The translations under genes and the position numbers were made by a program. Positions 40,280 through 53,380 of a stretch of DNA of 64,000 nt are shown piece by piece. This DNA comes from Panorpa germanica (lineage: Eukaryota > Arthropoda > Insecta > Mecoptera > Panorpidae), in the NCBI GenBank assembly GCA_963678705.1, contig OY783211.1, positions 14,832,603-14,896,602 on the forward strand. The letters run 5' to 3'. Position 1 is the first letter of the stretch; each line of letters opens with the position of its first letter. The notes under the pieces were generated by a model, which saw nothing but the letters and a program-made list of their open reading frames with translations, was not told the origin of the DNA and searched no databases.

Positions 40280-40590
40280 ATTAAGGAGAGAGTCACCTTC
40301 TAAAATTTCACGTCAACAACGTCAATGTTTAAACCACGTTTTTAATACTGACGAAGAAAATAGCAAACAAGACGAGGGGGTCTTCATAGAGTAACAAGAC
40401 GTGAAAAAGGGGGTCAGAAGTCATACACTTCGTGACGTAATATATAATTTAAGCTCGACTTCCAAAAAAACAAAATTTGACTAAAAAACATATTTTTTAA
40501 CTGGGGGAGAGGGGGTTCACAATGTGCGACAAGACGTGGCAAGAGGCTAAAAAAACTTGTGTGTCGCAATTTATTTTTTAGGTTAACATA
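40280..40590 (+). repeat. Dispersed repeat family R4, copy 1
   Basis: G-rich stretches separated by shared phrases: GAAGTCATACACTTCGTGAC, TCGACTTCCAAAA, then CACAATGTGCGACAAGACGT and TTGTGTGTCGCAATTTATTT. The same order recurs at 44600-44880 and, weaker, at 56090-56290. Probably the 3' or terminal part of an old transposon. Confidence 0.6.
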
Positions 40591-40894
40591 ACATAGAGTT
40601 TAAATTTTAAACAAGTTTCATTTTCATCATAGACTGTAATAATTAAAAATGTATTCTCCAAACATATCCAAAAACAATTTCTTTTTACTTTTTTTTATCA
40701 AAATAATTAATTTTTATTTGTCAAAAGAATAATATAATTGAATTTCCTAAAATATTTACAGAAATACGCTTGATATTTTCATTATAAATATTCCCAAAAA
40801 AATCACGTTATTTTCAGCGTCTAAAACAAGGCGCCCTCCTTAAGGCTTTAAGCATAAGTAAGTTTTTGGTTCCTTTTCTACGTAAAGTAAATAG

Positions 40895-40985
40895 ACATCC
40901 TCAGTGGGGCACGTTCGATTATTATGAGTCTAGGTTTGATTCCCGAGAGTCATATTATTCCAGACTTCGTCTTGAAAACGAAATT
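40895..40985 (+). repeat. Candidate tRNA-derived SINE head
   Basis: A B-box-like GGTTTGATTCC (40933-40943) follows an A-box-like TCAGTGGGGCA about 20 bp upstream, and CCCGAGAGTC follows. The spacing is shorter than usual for a tRNA promoter and no cloverleaf is complete. No second copy was seen in the window. Confidence 0.3.
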
Positions 40986-41045
40986 AGTTTTCTTTCACTT
41001 GCATTTATTATATAATTAGATTATCAGTTTTCCTTATTTACCGAC

Positions 41046-41150
41046 GGTCTATTTCTGATGCTGGTTCTATCACCGATGACCGCCTGCTAATATTGCGAAC
41101 TAGTACGATATTAAAACGTGTAGTACATTACTGTCTAATAATTGTTTAAT
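41046..41150 (+). repeat. Dispersed repeat family R5, copy 1
   Basis: Begins CGGTCTATTTCTGATGCTG and continues with a TA-rich half ending TTTAATTATG. Related starts occur at 57926 and 63711. Confidence 0.55.
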
Positions 41151-41214
41151 TATGTTTTGGCAAATGATCAATGAAACAACACCTAAGTACAAATTTTTGT
41201 AATTCTTATTACAA

Positions 41215-41370
41215 TAACGCAATTGAAATTTGACAGATATTGTGTTCCATTACTAACCTTAGGCTTTGGATTAAAATAAAAATATCACCATTTTTCAGAA
41301 AAATGTTGAGTTTCTCTGAATTACGTTTGTTCTTGTTGAAAGAATCTTAAAATGTCACCATTTGCTGACT
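41215..41370 (+). repeat. Dispersed repeat family R3, copy 2
   Basis: Partner of 35180-35350, same orientation; see the block order given there. Confidence 0.55.
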
Positions 41371-41399
41371 GATTTTGAAAAATCAAAATAGTTTCATTT

Positions 41400-43050
41400 T
41401 CTTTTTTCAAGAGGCTCCCGCTAGAACATGCCCTGATAACAAAATAGATTAGTAAATAAAAACAAGAAGAAAATCTAATTTCTAAAAAGTGTCACTAATT
41501 TATGTAGACAAGTAGGTTTTTGAAAAGTTTTGAAAGAGGATACTAGCTTAATCTTATGTCTTAAATTAAAATTAATTGTGTGCCAGCATGGAACAATCTT
41601 TTGACTAATGAGAAAAGTAATTGAGACAATATTCTTGTCTTCTTCCTAATTGTTATCGTTTCCTGTGATAGCTACTAAAATTTGGAGCTAATTTATATCA
41701 AGTTACAGTTCTTCCAGGCAAGAAGTTCCTCTGTGGTTTTTTAACAGTGTCTCATACGCTATTGAACACATTTTAAAGATTTTACGTTGTAGCGTATATG
41801 ATAACGTAACATTGTAACAACAATTCCATATCTTCTTGATCCCTATTGTCTCCACGGGTTTTAGGGTTTCATTTTTCTAGAGCCAGACTGGCAGAGCCTT
41901 AGAAGAGCGTTACATATACTCCTAGTCCCATACCCATTTCATTGTACGTACTATGAAGCAGCTAGCGAGTAGCACCCTGAAACAAACGCGTTCTTGTTTC
42001 ATGAAAAATACCGTTGAAAATAGATTCTCTTTTTTTTTTTTTTTATTAAAAGAATGAAAAATCTGATAAAAAATTATTTTTCTATACAAAACTCTGGTTT
42101 AAAAACGTTGGATAATGTAAAATGTCGCTAAAAACCCGTTGAAATCATAAAATATTAAATTAAAGTGTAATTTAAACGTAAAAACACGTTTAAAGAGTTA
42201 AAAAGTTCAACTGAATTTCAAATGGAATAATTAAACGTTTCATAAAATATGGTACATGGTATTTTAGATACTAGTGATATGAATAAAACATCGATTTTGT
42301 ATCGAAATAATCGATGTTTAATAATATACTCGTAGGTTTTAGTTCAGAATTTAGTAAGCCAGTTATAAAGTTGAATCTTACACACTGCGTTACAATTTCT
42401 ATGTGAGTGGTAGAAAATTAGCCTTGGAATTAGCGTGTAACAAGCTCGATAGCTTGAAACTTGTACTGGAAAAAAATGTTCTATGTTAAGTTAATATTTG
42501 ATGAATATGATATGAACTGAGTTTATATTATGAAGATAAAAAATTGGTTTTTGTCTACATTTTTAATATGCTCAGTACTTTTTTCTGGATTTATGCTTCT
42601 TATGTATATCATAAATAATAAAATAGCATTTGAACAGCACTAGTATATAGCATTTAGAATGTTTGATGCTGTGAGGTAGATTTGAACGAGATTATGTAAA
42701 AGTTAAAACATTTGAATTACTTATTTTCAGCGCGTAACTCTCACGGGGTAAATATCAAATTAAATATTTGAATAAACTGTAAATGAAATGAATGGACAGA
42801 AATAGAGGAAGGGATGAAGAGGGAGGGTGAGAACGATTTAAAAAGGGAGAAGTGGTTATGTCTATTGATGTCACTTTCAATTTCATAATCCATCTATTTT
42901 CATATTAAAATACGGAAATTTATATTTGTATGATAAATATTTTATGTAAATGAAAAATCTTGTTTATTTAAAAATACATATTTATCTGATCTTCTTTATA
43001 AGAAGAATTTTTGTGGGATTGGAAATTAAATGTGATTATTATTATATACA
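41400..43050. other. Non-coding AT-rich stretch
   Basis: No exon recognised. A segment near 42375-42430 (ATTTCTATGTGAGTGGTAGA) is repeated near 28575-28620 (ATTTCTATGTGAAAGATAGA). A purine-rich run lies at 42790-42850. Confidence 0.4.
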
Positions 43051-43450
43051 TGTAAAGAAATTATATTTCTTTAGTTGGTTGTCTGTCGGTAAAACAGTGA
43101 AAACATATACTCATGAACGCAATAGATGATACTGTAAGAATATCGGCTAAAACAGTTGATATTCAGAGTCGACTGAACCTACGTTTTGAGTTAAGTTAGT
43201 CAGTTATGTGCATATTGTGAGGGTATAATAAAATTAGTTAAAAAGGATTTGACAATTTATGGTAAATAATAAACTTTAAAGTCGTTTTTTTAAATTTCAA
43301 GTATGATTTAAGTTAAACAATGTAATTATTAAAATATGTATGTAAATTACCAAAATAAAAGTTTAAATTTCAGAAGCAACACATGATTTTGTTTAAAATT
43401 TACAAATCCTAATAAAACTGGAGACATTGTCTTATATACTCGTACATGAT
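43051..43450 (+). repeat. Dispersed repeat family R2, copy 2
   Basis: Same order of blocks as 26497-26803, with about 90 bp of extra AT-rich sequence before the final CCTAATAAAACTGGAGA block. Solo LTR is one reading; other interspersed repeats remain possible. Confidence 0.6.
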
Positions 43451-44132
43451 ATTATTATATCTTTGATGTTGTATTAAGGCGCGTACCAACATCTTAATTT
43501 CAAAAATTGACACCAGATTGAATGGAAATAGTAACAAACTTAAAGAATAGAATGAGATCTACAATTTTGTAAACAAGAATAGAATAGAATGTGATTTTTT
43601 CTCTGATAATGTGAAATTATTTAATTCTCAATTGAAGGAAGTTCACGTCAATATAATATTTAATAGAAATTGGTCTTAATTGAATTTAATTGTTATAAAC
43701 AAAAAGTTACTTACATAAAAATATATAAAGTTAAATATTTTGTGCTTAAATATATACTCGTACATAAAACCACACATTTTAATATTAAGAGTAATGGGAC
43801 TTTGATTGCCTGTAAAATAATTCTCCTTTTGTATCTCTCATTCATTTGTTTGCATACAGCCTATAAGATCTTTGTCAATAGCATCCCCACGGGGTGGGAT
43901 TAAGATAACTTCAAAATTTAATAGTTAATCCCTTTCCTTTGTTGAAATAGCTGTTGAACTGCTGATTGTTGGACCCTTCTTTTATATCTTCTTATAAAAT
44001 ACATTTAAACAAAATTGTGGTTTTATTGTATAAAATGTTGTTTCAAATTTGTGTGGGGAAATCGAGTATCTAAAATGTTGTAACATGTTGTATCTAGATA
44101 CAACTAGGTACAGACAGATACATTTTGAAACA

Positions 44133-44366
44133 ACCCAGTAAACATTTTGGAGTTACTTCGCCATCATATTGAAGATTTGTATGATTTTTTGTCATGAAAG
44201 AGTTCATTTACAGCTCATTTTTATGTCTATTTTGTCGGCTACAAATAGCGAAACCACTCCGCCTGTCGGAATACAAAAGAAGATACAGTTGTTGCGAACT
44301 ATAATTGAAGTGAAATAGTGATAGAAACGTCACAAAAAGAGACCTTCACCAAATTGTTTCCTGGGG
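44133..44366 (+). mobile_element. TA-flanked MITE family M2, copy 1 (degraded)
   Basis: Left end CCCAGTAAACATTTTGGAG; right end AAATTGTTTCCTGGGGTA. Interior shares TTTTTTGTCATGAA and a GGCTACAAA / GAGCTACAGA block with the copy at 57157. No ORF. Confidence 0.65.
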
Positions 44367-44599
44367 TAGCTTACAGATATAGACATTTTTTGGCAGGGGA
44401 GAACATAATTTCACACTCTAGTTAATCATATGTTGGCCATGACCCGTACCGAGTAGCCTTACTTGTCTTAAGACAATCGTGTTCTCAATGTGTGATCGCA
44501 CTAAGCGAGCTCTTTGCCCAACGTTGTCGTGCTACGAAATATATTGCAATATTATTTAACTTAGTTATATTAAGTTAGTGTTTTTAATGTTGAGAGAAG

Positions 44600-44880
44600 A
44601 AAAACGTTGGGAATCCATTAATTACATCACACGCAAATATGGGAGGAGGAGGTTTCCAAAGTACGATAAAAAGAGGAGGGGACTCTAGTCATAAGCTTCG
44701 TAACCGTTACATTTAATCTAAAATTCGACTTCCAAAATAAACTAAATACTTTTTTTTCCATTATCACTACAGAGCGCAGGGGGACTAGTATGTGTGACAA
44801 GATGGTGCAAAGGGGGGTGGGAAGGCATGAAATTTGTGTGACGATTTGTGTTTATGGATGACCCCTTGATAAAGCTTTGT
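44600..44880 (+). repeat. Dispersed repeat family R4, copy 2
   Basis: Contains CATAAGCTTCGTAACCGTTA, ATTCGACTTCCAAAATAA, TATGTGTGACAAGATGGTGC and TTTATGGATGACCCCTT, in the order of copy 1. Confidence 0.6.
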
Positions 44881-45719
44881 TATTCAATTAAGTTAAGCGA
44901 CATTATCGTTTTTAATACCGTAGAGAAATGTTTTTAAAAATAAATTAATTAAAAAATTAGAAAATAATTGAATTTTGAAAACTATTTTAATAGTTCTGTG
45001 TGTAATGTAGGATGTAGGATGTAGGTTGATGGGTTTCAGGTTAGTTTGTGAATTTAAAAAATAAAATAAAAACACAAAAATATGCAAATAAAAATGAAAC
45101 ATGTAGTAAAGCTATGTGAAGTGGAACACATACATTTTTGCAAGGGCATGTGCATGTGCATGTGCATATGAATAATATGTGTAACAATTATAAATAAAAA
45201 CATTCCACATTAAAATAAAACCAGTATTTTAGTAAACAATGCTTTCATACATTGTAATAATTATAAAATGCAAAATGCTTGCACAATGACTGTTGTTGAG
45301 TGAAATGGAAAATAGGAAAATGGGAAATGAACTGGAATGTAATGCAAACGCTGGACTGCTGGTCTGCTGGTCGGCTGAGCTGCACTGGTCTGCTGTAAAC
45401 AAACTGTCAAATTATTTCTGGTAAACAAAATCAATATTGCTCTGCAGTTTATTTAAAAACTGTTTAAACAAATATGTTTTCAATAATTAGTTATCGGAAG
45501 TTGTTGTTCACATATGTGGTAATATTTGTTTAACAAAATATTGACATTTATTAATAACTTTCTAGAAAATTATCTGGTTTCGTCCGGGTTGTGTTTGAAA
45601 AACTAGTGTTAAATAATAAAGTTTCGTCGGAAGATTTGGATTGGGAAACGAAGAGAAAGGCAACAGATACGGTGAAAATAGAGAGGTAAAGATGTGCAAG
45701 GTGTGCGAGAGAGAGAGAG

Positions 45720-45920
45720 AGATAAAAACGCTGTAGCATGTTAAGTATTCATGTGAGAAAAAAGTATTAAGTGAAAAGAAGATTGTGCAGTTTTGAAAGG
45801 AAGAGGTGGATGAGATAGGAAGAAGGAGCGAGGAAAGAGAAGGAATTGTGGAGTAGAAACAGGAGGAAGAGCAACGGAAAGGGAGAGGTTTTTTTTTTTT
45901 TTGGAAGGAGGGAGAACGAA
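45720..45920 (+). repeat. Polypurine-rich dispersed repeat family R6, copy 1
   Basis: Starts near CATGTGAGAAAAAAGTATTA and runs through GAGTAGAAACAGGAGGAAGA. The same text, slightly changed, occurs on the opposite strand at 58970-59115. Several antisense frames here (45562-45970) are composition artefacts of the polypurine strand. Preceded by a short (GA)n. Confidence 0.75.
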
Positions 45921-48900
45921 TAGATAGAACAAGGAAGAATAAGGAACACAAATGAAATATAATTAATCACAATGTTATGTAATTTAATGATTTAGGGCGA
46001 AATATTGTTTCACCTCTACAAAGGAATTACCGACCATACTATAAATGACAAGATTGTGAAGTGTGAATATAAGTGGATATAAAATAACGAGACTGATGCT
46101 ATTACAAACAAACACGCATAGACGTAAAGTCGCCAAAGTCGTACGATCGACAATTGTGTAGCAAAAACGCTTCTCTTTCGATTGCCATCTTCACGTGTCA
46201 GAAGCCATATAGGTCTAGCAGTGGTGTTCATTTGTAAAAGATCTATTTGTTTGTTTTGCTCTGAAAATAATAAGTATTTTAATAGAGCAAAGAATTGTCA
46301 ATGCCCACTTGTGCGTCAAAAACGAATAAAAGTATTGAAATAATCGCATGAGATGATGTGACCTAACCGTCGGTCGGTTAACGTTTTTTGTAAATGATAA
46401 TTAAGTCATTAAATCTTGGTTGGAATGTTTATGGTCGTACCTAAATTAGTTTGTGGAGTGTGAGGCCATTATAGAAAGAAGAATTCACGCTTTTAAGTAG
46501 ATACATAGGTTGAGGCAACAGTAATCATAACTCGGAGTCCATTTGTGGTCTTTGTGACGATTTTCAAATTCGTACGCTTTGATGTATGCTATTTACCGTT
46601 ATTAGAGCGAACACGATTGTGTTCATGTAGACATACATGAATGTTTGCCCTGTGAGCTCGTACACTGGCTTTGGTCAATCGTAAACGAATATTATGTTGA
46701 ATATAATTTTATGTTTGTTAAATTCAACAAAGAGTACGAACAGTTTTAGTAATTTAATACCTTGTATTCGTATTCAAATATGTCAATTCAATAAATAATT
46801 CCATGTACGAGTATAATTAACACATGAAATTGAATCACAAACCTATATAAGTACATATTTCTGTCAAAATCCTATGATAGATTACAAAACCATCTGGTGT
46901 CGTTACGCCGTACCATACGCTGCCGTCTATATCATCTATCGGTGAATTGGTCAATAATTAATAAATCATTAGTGTTTTGCAGAAGTGCCAAATGAATTTA
47001 AATCATTTATATCTATCTAGTCGTACTCGTATTGATATCGACAGGACAACGATGAAATTAATAAAGCAGAGTGGGAATTTAATTAAATAGACACGAGTTG
47101 ACTTTTTTGTATTCACTGACATTTGTAACGGTGATTGAAATTTAATAAAGCGAACAAAATGTTCTGAATAGAATCTGAGTCGGTCTGAAAGTCACAATGG
47201 AAAACTAAAAAATGTCACTGAAAATAGAAAAGGTTGTTCCAATCCAATGTCATGAGCCTGGAGTCTGCACCCTGGAGCCTGGAGCCTGGAGATGTCGACA
47301 GAGATGAAGATTCCAGAAAGTAGATAGGACCACAGTTTTATAGGGTGTCCAATGAGAAAGATCGGAGTTTAAAATGAATATAGATTCAAATTCATTTCGC
47401 GTTAGAGTTTGTTACGGTCCCATTATTAAATTTATTTTATTTTGGGCTTACAATCTATTTACATTTATTTATCAATCCATTTTCCAAGTAAACAAATTTT
47501 TAAAATCTATTTTGATTCATTTCTTTATATATACATAGCAATTTACAATTAAAAACTATCTCTTTTTTATCTTCCTTCTCTCTACTCTTTCTCCTTACTT
47601 CCGCTGTCCATACTCTTCCTTTCCTCTTCCCTTGCAATCAATATCTTATCCAGGCCTACTCGACTTTTCGCTCTCTATTTTCTAATAACTTCGGATGGCT
47701 AGAAATAGTAATTCGGAATAGAACTGCATAGCTCAAATTTTGTAACTTTCTTAACTACACTTTAAAATATTAAAAATTATTTTTAAAGGACCTATTTTGC
47801 AACTTTTTTAATGTGAGATCGATAACTTTACGGAAGCTAAATACACGATAAAAATGCTTTAGACGGCTTTTTCTTGGACTAATGTTGCACTGCGAAAATA
47901 AATAGTGCGGTAAAAAATTCGAAAATATGTAATACATTGAATCATATAAATACGCCCCCTACTGATTTCAAACTCGCGCGGACACATCTGCAGTTTCCTA
48001 CAAATTTTCCAGACTTTTTTATAGTGACTTTTTTTTGCGAGCAATTTTTTCTTGAAAATCTGAGAAAGGATCTAATGTTGGAGGGTGCTCTTTAAGAGTT
48101 ATAAAATAGAGGGCTAATGGACCTAATCATAACGAGCGCTAAATAACCTTGACATTACCAAAACAGTTCTGTGTTCGCAAAATCGCAAAACTAGATCCAG
48201 TGGCGGAAGTGAATAGGGGTAAGGTAATTAGAGACAGAAGGAAGTACATATTTACTACATTAAGCTGTAAGACTAAGTTACAAAATATATTTTAGTTAAA
48301 TAAAACAAATTATATAGAAGTCGTATATAATTGTATAGAAAGATATACTTTTGTTATATTTTTAAAAATCGGCATTCAAAGAGTATCGTCTCTAACACGT
48401 ATATAAGATAAAAGTATGTCCTCGCTGAAAACATCATGTATATAGGTGTATGTATATTTAATAAAAAAAATATGTGAACCACATTATGTATAATTAAAAT
48501 AGCGGCATTTTCAAAACCTTAGATGTGCATAGAGCACAAATGTCAATGAATAAAATTGTATTCATTTTTGTGCACGCCGTCATTTCTATACGGCTAAAAC
48601 TTAAAAAGCGTTTCCATTAAAACAAATATTATCATAAAATAAACGCAAAGAAAAATATATGTGTATTTTTATTGAATAGCTGTAAACGGTGACAAGGTGT
48701 ATAATATAATGTCAATATTATTGACAATAGGAAAAAGAAAAAGAGAAAATGTTTATCATGCAACTGTATAGGAACGGGAGGGGTGGGGGTGAGGCGTTAT
48801 ACACGTATGAAAAATGGGAAGTCAAAAGCAATTCCCATTCGGGTACGCTAGGAAATAAATTGAATTGAAACTAAAATAATATCCGTTATGATAATGTATG

Positions 48901-49346
48901 GAAAATGTTGAAAAAAGTACACGGAAAAACAAACTAGTTGGAACAATAAACGTGAAATAAAAATATAAACATGTTTGTTTTAAATAATATATGAAAAGTA
49001 ACATGTGTGATAGAGAGAGAGGGATATAGTGGATGGGGTGGAGCTGGGTAGGGTGTTGCTATGACGTTGTGGGAGGAATGAAGCAAATAATAACGAACTA
49101 TTGTATGTAGATATGTTTATAATAAAATCTATTAAAAGTGTTTACGTAGTTAGACACAAAAATCAATTCAATCAATTCAATATTTGTTGCAATACAAGTT
49201 TTGTATCTGTTTTAAAAGTGAATATGCTTATCCTTATACAAAGATTTATGCCGCCATCAATAAAGCATGTAGCACAAACATTTATGTACAAATACTGTTA
49301 TATATGTTCATTGCGTGCACTATTCGACTGTGACCACTTTATCATG
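45921..49346. other. Non-coding stretch with simple repeats
   Basis: No exon recognised. Contains a short minisatellite at 47258-47292 built on CCTGGAG units, and a pyrimidine-rich run at 47570-47640. Short frames such as 46016-46231 and 47859-48044 are unsupported. Confidence 0.4.
47258..47292. repeat. CCTGGAG minisatellite
   Basis: Five CCTGGAG units in about 35 bp, the last two in direct succession (GAGCCTGGAGCCTGGAG). Confidence 0.7.
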
Positions 49347-50015
49347 AGGCCTGTCTCAGTATGGCACCGTATTTAAGCGAATTTCTGCCGGACGTATACG
49401 GGCTACTACGCTTTACCTATCCGAACCCTGTAAATGTAATGAGAACTCTCTGGACCTCTCAGACTGCAAGCTACAAAGCCGTCCGAATACGGGCGGCACT
49501 ACCTCGCACATTAGAACCGTATAAAGGCGAATTTTAACCAAGCGTTACCACTACTATAACGATATCCTATCTGAACCTTTGTAAATGCAAACAGCCGCCT
49601 CAGACTGGAGGGGATACCTAAGATCGCTTGTTGTTACGCTGCAATACGGATCTTTTCGGTTCTATGTTCGAGTATGTTCTGCATGCTTCAGTTTATGTTT
49701 GTATTTCAGTGAATCATGGACACGGATGCCGATACCAATACGATAGAACTAAATTTAAATTCACGCCCACCAGAACTCAGATATATAATAAATGCTAAAG
49801 TCCCTTTAATACCAGTAGTGTATCGATAAAAATTAAAGTTAAAGTTTGCTCTCATAATAAATTATATAAGTGCTAAAGAACTCCAATACACCCCCTAATA
49901 CACGACTACAGACATCTGTGACACACATAGGCGGTTTGCTTTGTAGCTCATCCAATCCGCCGATTTACGTCCGAATACGCCGTCGCTTAAATACGGTCCC
50001 ATACTGAAACAGGCC
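49347..50015. mobile_element. Non-autonomous DNA transposon, Harbinger-like ends
   Basis: Inverted ends GGCCTGTCTCAGTATGGCAC and, in reverse complement, GGCCTGTTTCAGTATGGGAC, followed by CGTATTTAAGCGA on both sides. Flanking TGA and TCA leave the target duplication ambiguous. A small frame beginning MDTDADTNTIELNLNSRPPE (ATG at about 49716) stops after 37 codons and may be the remnant of an accessory ORF. The GGCCTGTTTC-type end is like PIF/Harbinger elements; the superfamily is inference. Confidence 0.75.
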
Positions 50016-51176
50016 TCAGACAAACCTTCAACTTTATTGTTTATTCATACACTTTGTATATCTGTACTGTTTCTCTCACCATTTCGCTCCCAAACTCAAA
50101 GATTGGTACAAAAGAAGGCACAAAATTGTCTTGCAGCGTAATTTCTCATTTGCTACTTTTGCACAAGATAATTCCAAGGTTAATTTTCTACATTTCAAGT
50201 TTCACACTTGCAAGCTTACTACAAGTTAATTAAAGTATTACATAACGTAACATTTTCTATTTGGGAAAATGATTAAATATTTAAAACTCTACTTTGTAAA
50301 CACCTTATATAATATTCATATATATCTTTATAAAATTACTTTTTTAATAAAGTTGGCGTAGACAAGTTATCTCTGAATACTAAAATAAAATTTATAATAA
50401 AAATGCATAAAACTCTTATAAGTTTTGCATGCATTTTGTAAAAACCTCATTCCGGAGAAAAGCGAAGCGTCGGCCAATTAGTTGTTGCAATAAAAATGTT
50501 GTTTAAAAACTTTATCAGAGATTTTAATGATTTTAGAGTCATCGCCCACTGGTGCGGCAAGAATTGTATGATTGTATATGAAATTTCGCCTAGTTAGTGC
50601 AACGCGGCAAGCTTGTCGTGTCCGGCAAATTTGCTGTCGCTGCGTAAACGTGTCGCATGCGGCACCGCGCCTTCCCATTTACCATAGGTTTTAACAGCAT
50701 GCCGCGTTATTTGGTGAAGTACCTAAATCGCGAAGCACACACTACTTGTATACTTCATTCGGTTATCAAACTAAGTAGCGTGACTTTATTTATAGCGTCC
50801 ATAGAATGTGTAACAAGGAAAGCAAACTTGGAGAAAATCAATTACTAAATTTGTTTAAAAATTTTTAAATTTAACAAATGTAGTTGAAGAATCGGTGCAA
50901 ACATTTTAGTTACAAAGTTCAGGAAAATTATTCATCTATTCTAGTAAACTATGATCACTTTATTTTTCTTTTCGCTATTTAAGTTATTTTTAGAGTTTTT
51001 TTTCCACATTTTTACGTCTCACTAGTTCTGCTAGTCCAATGGTCGACAAAGTGCGGTTCATATAGTCTTGTAAAAGGTTATTTCAGATAGCACGGAAGTG
51101 AATTGTGAATAAATACAATGGATTTCCCGTGTGACCTAAAAAAAGATAAGAGCTTGCGACGCCAACTTTTTCAGTA
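50016..51176. other. Non-coding stretch
   Basis: No exon recognised. A block at 50540-50710 is less AT-rich with repeated GCGGCA/TGCCGC words and could be a degraded transposon end. Confidence 0.35.
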
Positions 51177-51544
51177 GGGTGTATTCGAGTTCTATCGATT
51201 TATCATAAGAGGAAGTTTCTACTTTAATGTTTGTCAATACACCACTGTAACGAAAAATTATGAATTTCATATGTCTGTATTTAAAATATGGTTCGTACCG
51301 CCTCACTTTATAGTCGCAATCGCATATCCAAACATACTACGAAACATGCATCTTCGTACATAAGGTAAGCGATCGCAGTTGTGTTTACTATTTCGTGGAC
51401 AGCGGATCGATGAGGGGGAAAAACGTTACAGGTATGTAATATACAGTTTTATTACCTACAATACAGTGGTGTATTAATAAATGTTAAAGTAGAACCTTCA
51501 TCGTAACATCAACTATATTAATATGAAGTAAGTCGAATACACCC
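51177..51544. mobile_element. TA-flanked MITE with ~80-bp inverted ends
   Basis: Left end GGGTGTATTCGAGTT and right end in reverse complement GGGTGTATTCGACTT, each followed further in by TTCTACTTTAA and AATACACCACTGTA. TA flanks at 51175-51176 and 51545-51546. Non-coding, 368 bp. Confidence 0.8.
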
Positions 51545-52715
51545 TATTGAATAAGTCGTTGTAGCAAGCAGATATTTGTAGTGTGAAAGTACAATATATA
51601 GTTATCGCAATTGTTTGTTAACAGATTTACAGTTATTTCGATAATTATGAGTTAGTTACAGCAACGGTCCTTAAGAGAGTCTGTAGCACATTGTCTTTGG
51701 GTTCTATGGAAGAAATGGGGTTCTCCGAAGATATCTAAATAGTTCCACTGCTGATATTCGGCTCTTTTGACTAATGAGTTTGCCTACCACTGCAGCTAGT
51801 CGAATAATTTCAGAATAAACTATTCACTAAACATGAAATTGCTGCACATAACGCCGCGACGTCAAAAGCAGAACTCTTTCTCGCGTGTCGCTTCTCCGTT
51901 TACACTCATTGTAATTCTCTGAGTAGACTACAGTATAGCCAAGAAGCCAGAATGCTGCATAAACGTTTTATCAATACTTTAGAAAATTTTCACAAACCGT
52001 AAAACTATGACTCCATTTCAACGTGCTGTGTTCTGTGGGGTATACTTGCACTCGTACGATGCATATAGGAGTATGGGGCGGGGGTATAATATTTGCATGG
52101 ACTTATAAACTGCATAAAGGGCGTTTACTAAATTCTTGATAAACTTTCGTAACAGTCGTACATCTCATGTAAGATTTTCACAATAGTGGAACCGCCGCAA
52201 TAAGACTTAATAATGTACTCGTACTTATGGTGGAAGTGTGAAATTTCGTACAGTGAAGATCTCTTGAATAAGTAATACGGCGGTGGTTCTGAACAAGAAA
52301 ATGACTTAAATATAAATTGTAAATACCCTAGCCGGAGAACTAGCAGATATGGGAAAGCTCATCTCATGTCAGACGGTAAAAATTAAACTTAAAAACTCCA
52401 CCCAGCGTAAGGAAATTGAAACAGGACTACAAAAAGTGAGCAAACTAGTGGATGTAATTTAAATATTGCCTCACACTCATACTTACGCGTTTACCTTTGT
52501 AATAATAACATATAGTGACAATAAGGAGCTAATTTATGAGTCTGTATAGAGAAGATAGGCCACTTTGGGATGTAACAAGCAAAGAGTACAGCAACAAGCA
52601 TATGAAAATAAAGAACTTGTCAAAAAGCTTTAGGAAATGAACTCTTCAACTGATAAAAAATACGCTAAAGCTAAAATAGAATTACTATTTTCACTGATTT
52701 TATAATACTAATTAA

Positions 52716-53376
52716 GGTGAAACGATACTTGGCCATTTTTGATTCGGGAAATATAGATGGCGATACTATACAGCAGGTTTAATATTATAAAAAAAAACAA
52801 GTTTTTTATGTTTAAATCGTTGTATGTAAGTAACTTTAAACGCGAATCACAATCTAAAGCTGCAATTAGTTAGATAAATAACTTTCTTCCACTGACTTTT
52901 AATGAGTTGGAACCGCAAGAATAAATTTTGAAAATGAATATTGCTGTATTTTCTAGTTAAATTCCAATTTTTATATGACTGGTAACATTTCTAAGGGTTT
53001 GTCATAAATTTTATAACCTTTATTATGGTTCTCAAACTTACGCTTAAGACTTAAAAATATATAGAGTATTCGATAATATCTGGGATATTATATTATCATA
53101 CAAAAATTGGAATTTAACTAGAAAATATAGCATTATTCATTTTCAAAACTTATTTTTTCGGTTCCAACTCATTAAAAGTCAATGGAAGAAAGCTTAAAAT
53201 GTAGATACGTTTTTCATCTAACTAATTGCAGCTTTAGATTTTGATTTGCGTTTTAGTTACTTACATAAAACGATTTAAACATAAAAAACATAGTTCTTTT
53301 TTGATAATATTTAACCTGCGGTATAGTATCGCCATCTATATTTCGCGAATCAAAAATGGCCAAGTATCGTTTCATC
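52716..53376. mobile_element. Foldback (long inverted repeat) element at TTAA
   Basis: Two arms of about 265-285 bp, 52716-52982 and 53095-53376, are near-perfect inverted copies around a spacer of about 115 bp. Ends GGTGAAACGATACTTGGCC and, reversed, GATGAAACGATACTTGGCC. TTAA flanks both sides (52712-52715, 53377-53380), the target used by piggyBac-type transposases, although the ends do not begin with the usual CCC. No coding frame of note; a short frame at 53241-53495 is part of the right arm. Confidence 0.85.
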
Positions 53377-53380
53377 TTAA

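Noticed and set aside
45562-45970. Overlapping antisense ORFs rich in Ser, Pro, Phe and Leu
   Set aside because: Produced by the polypurine repeat R6; several frames are open at once, typical of composition bias.
50540-50710. Possible hAT-like MITE with GCGGCA-type ends
   Set aside because: Words recur but no clear pair of inverted ends or 8-bp duplication could be defined.
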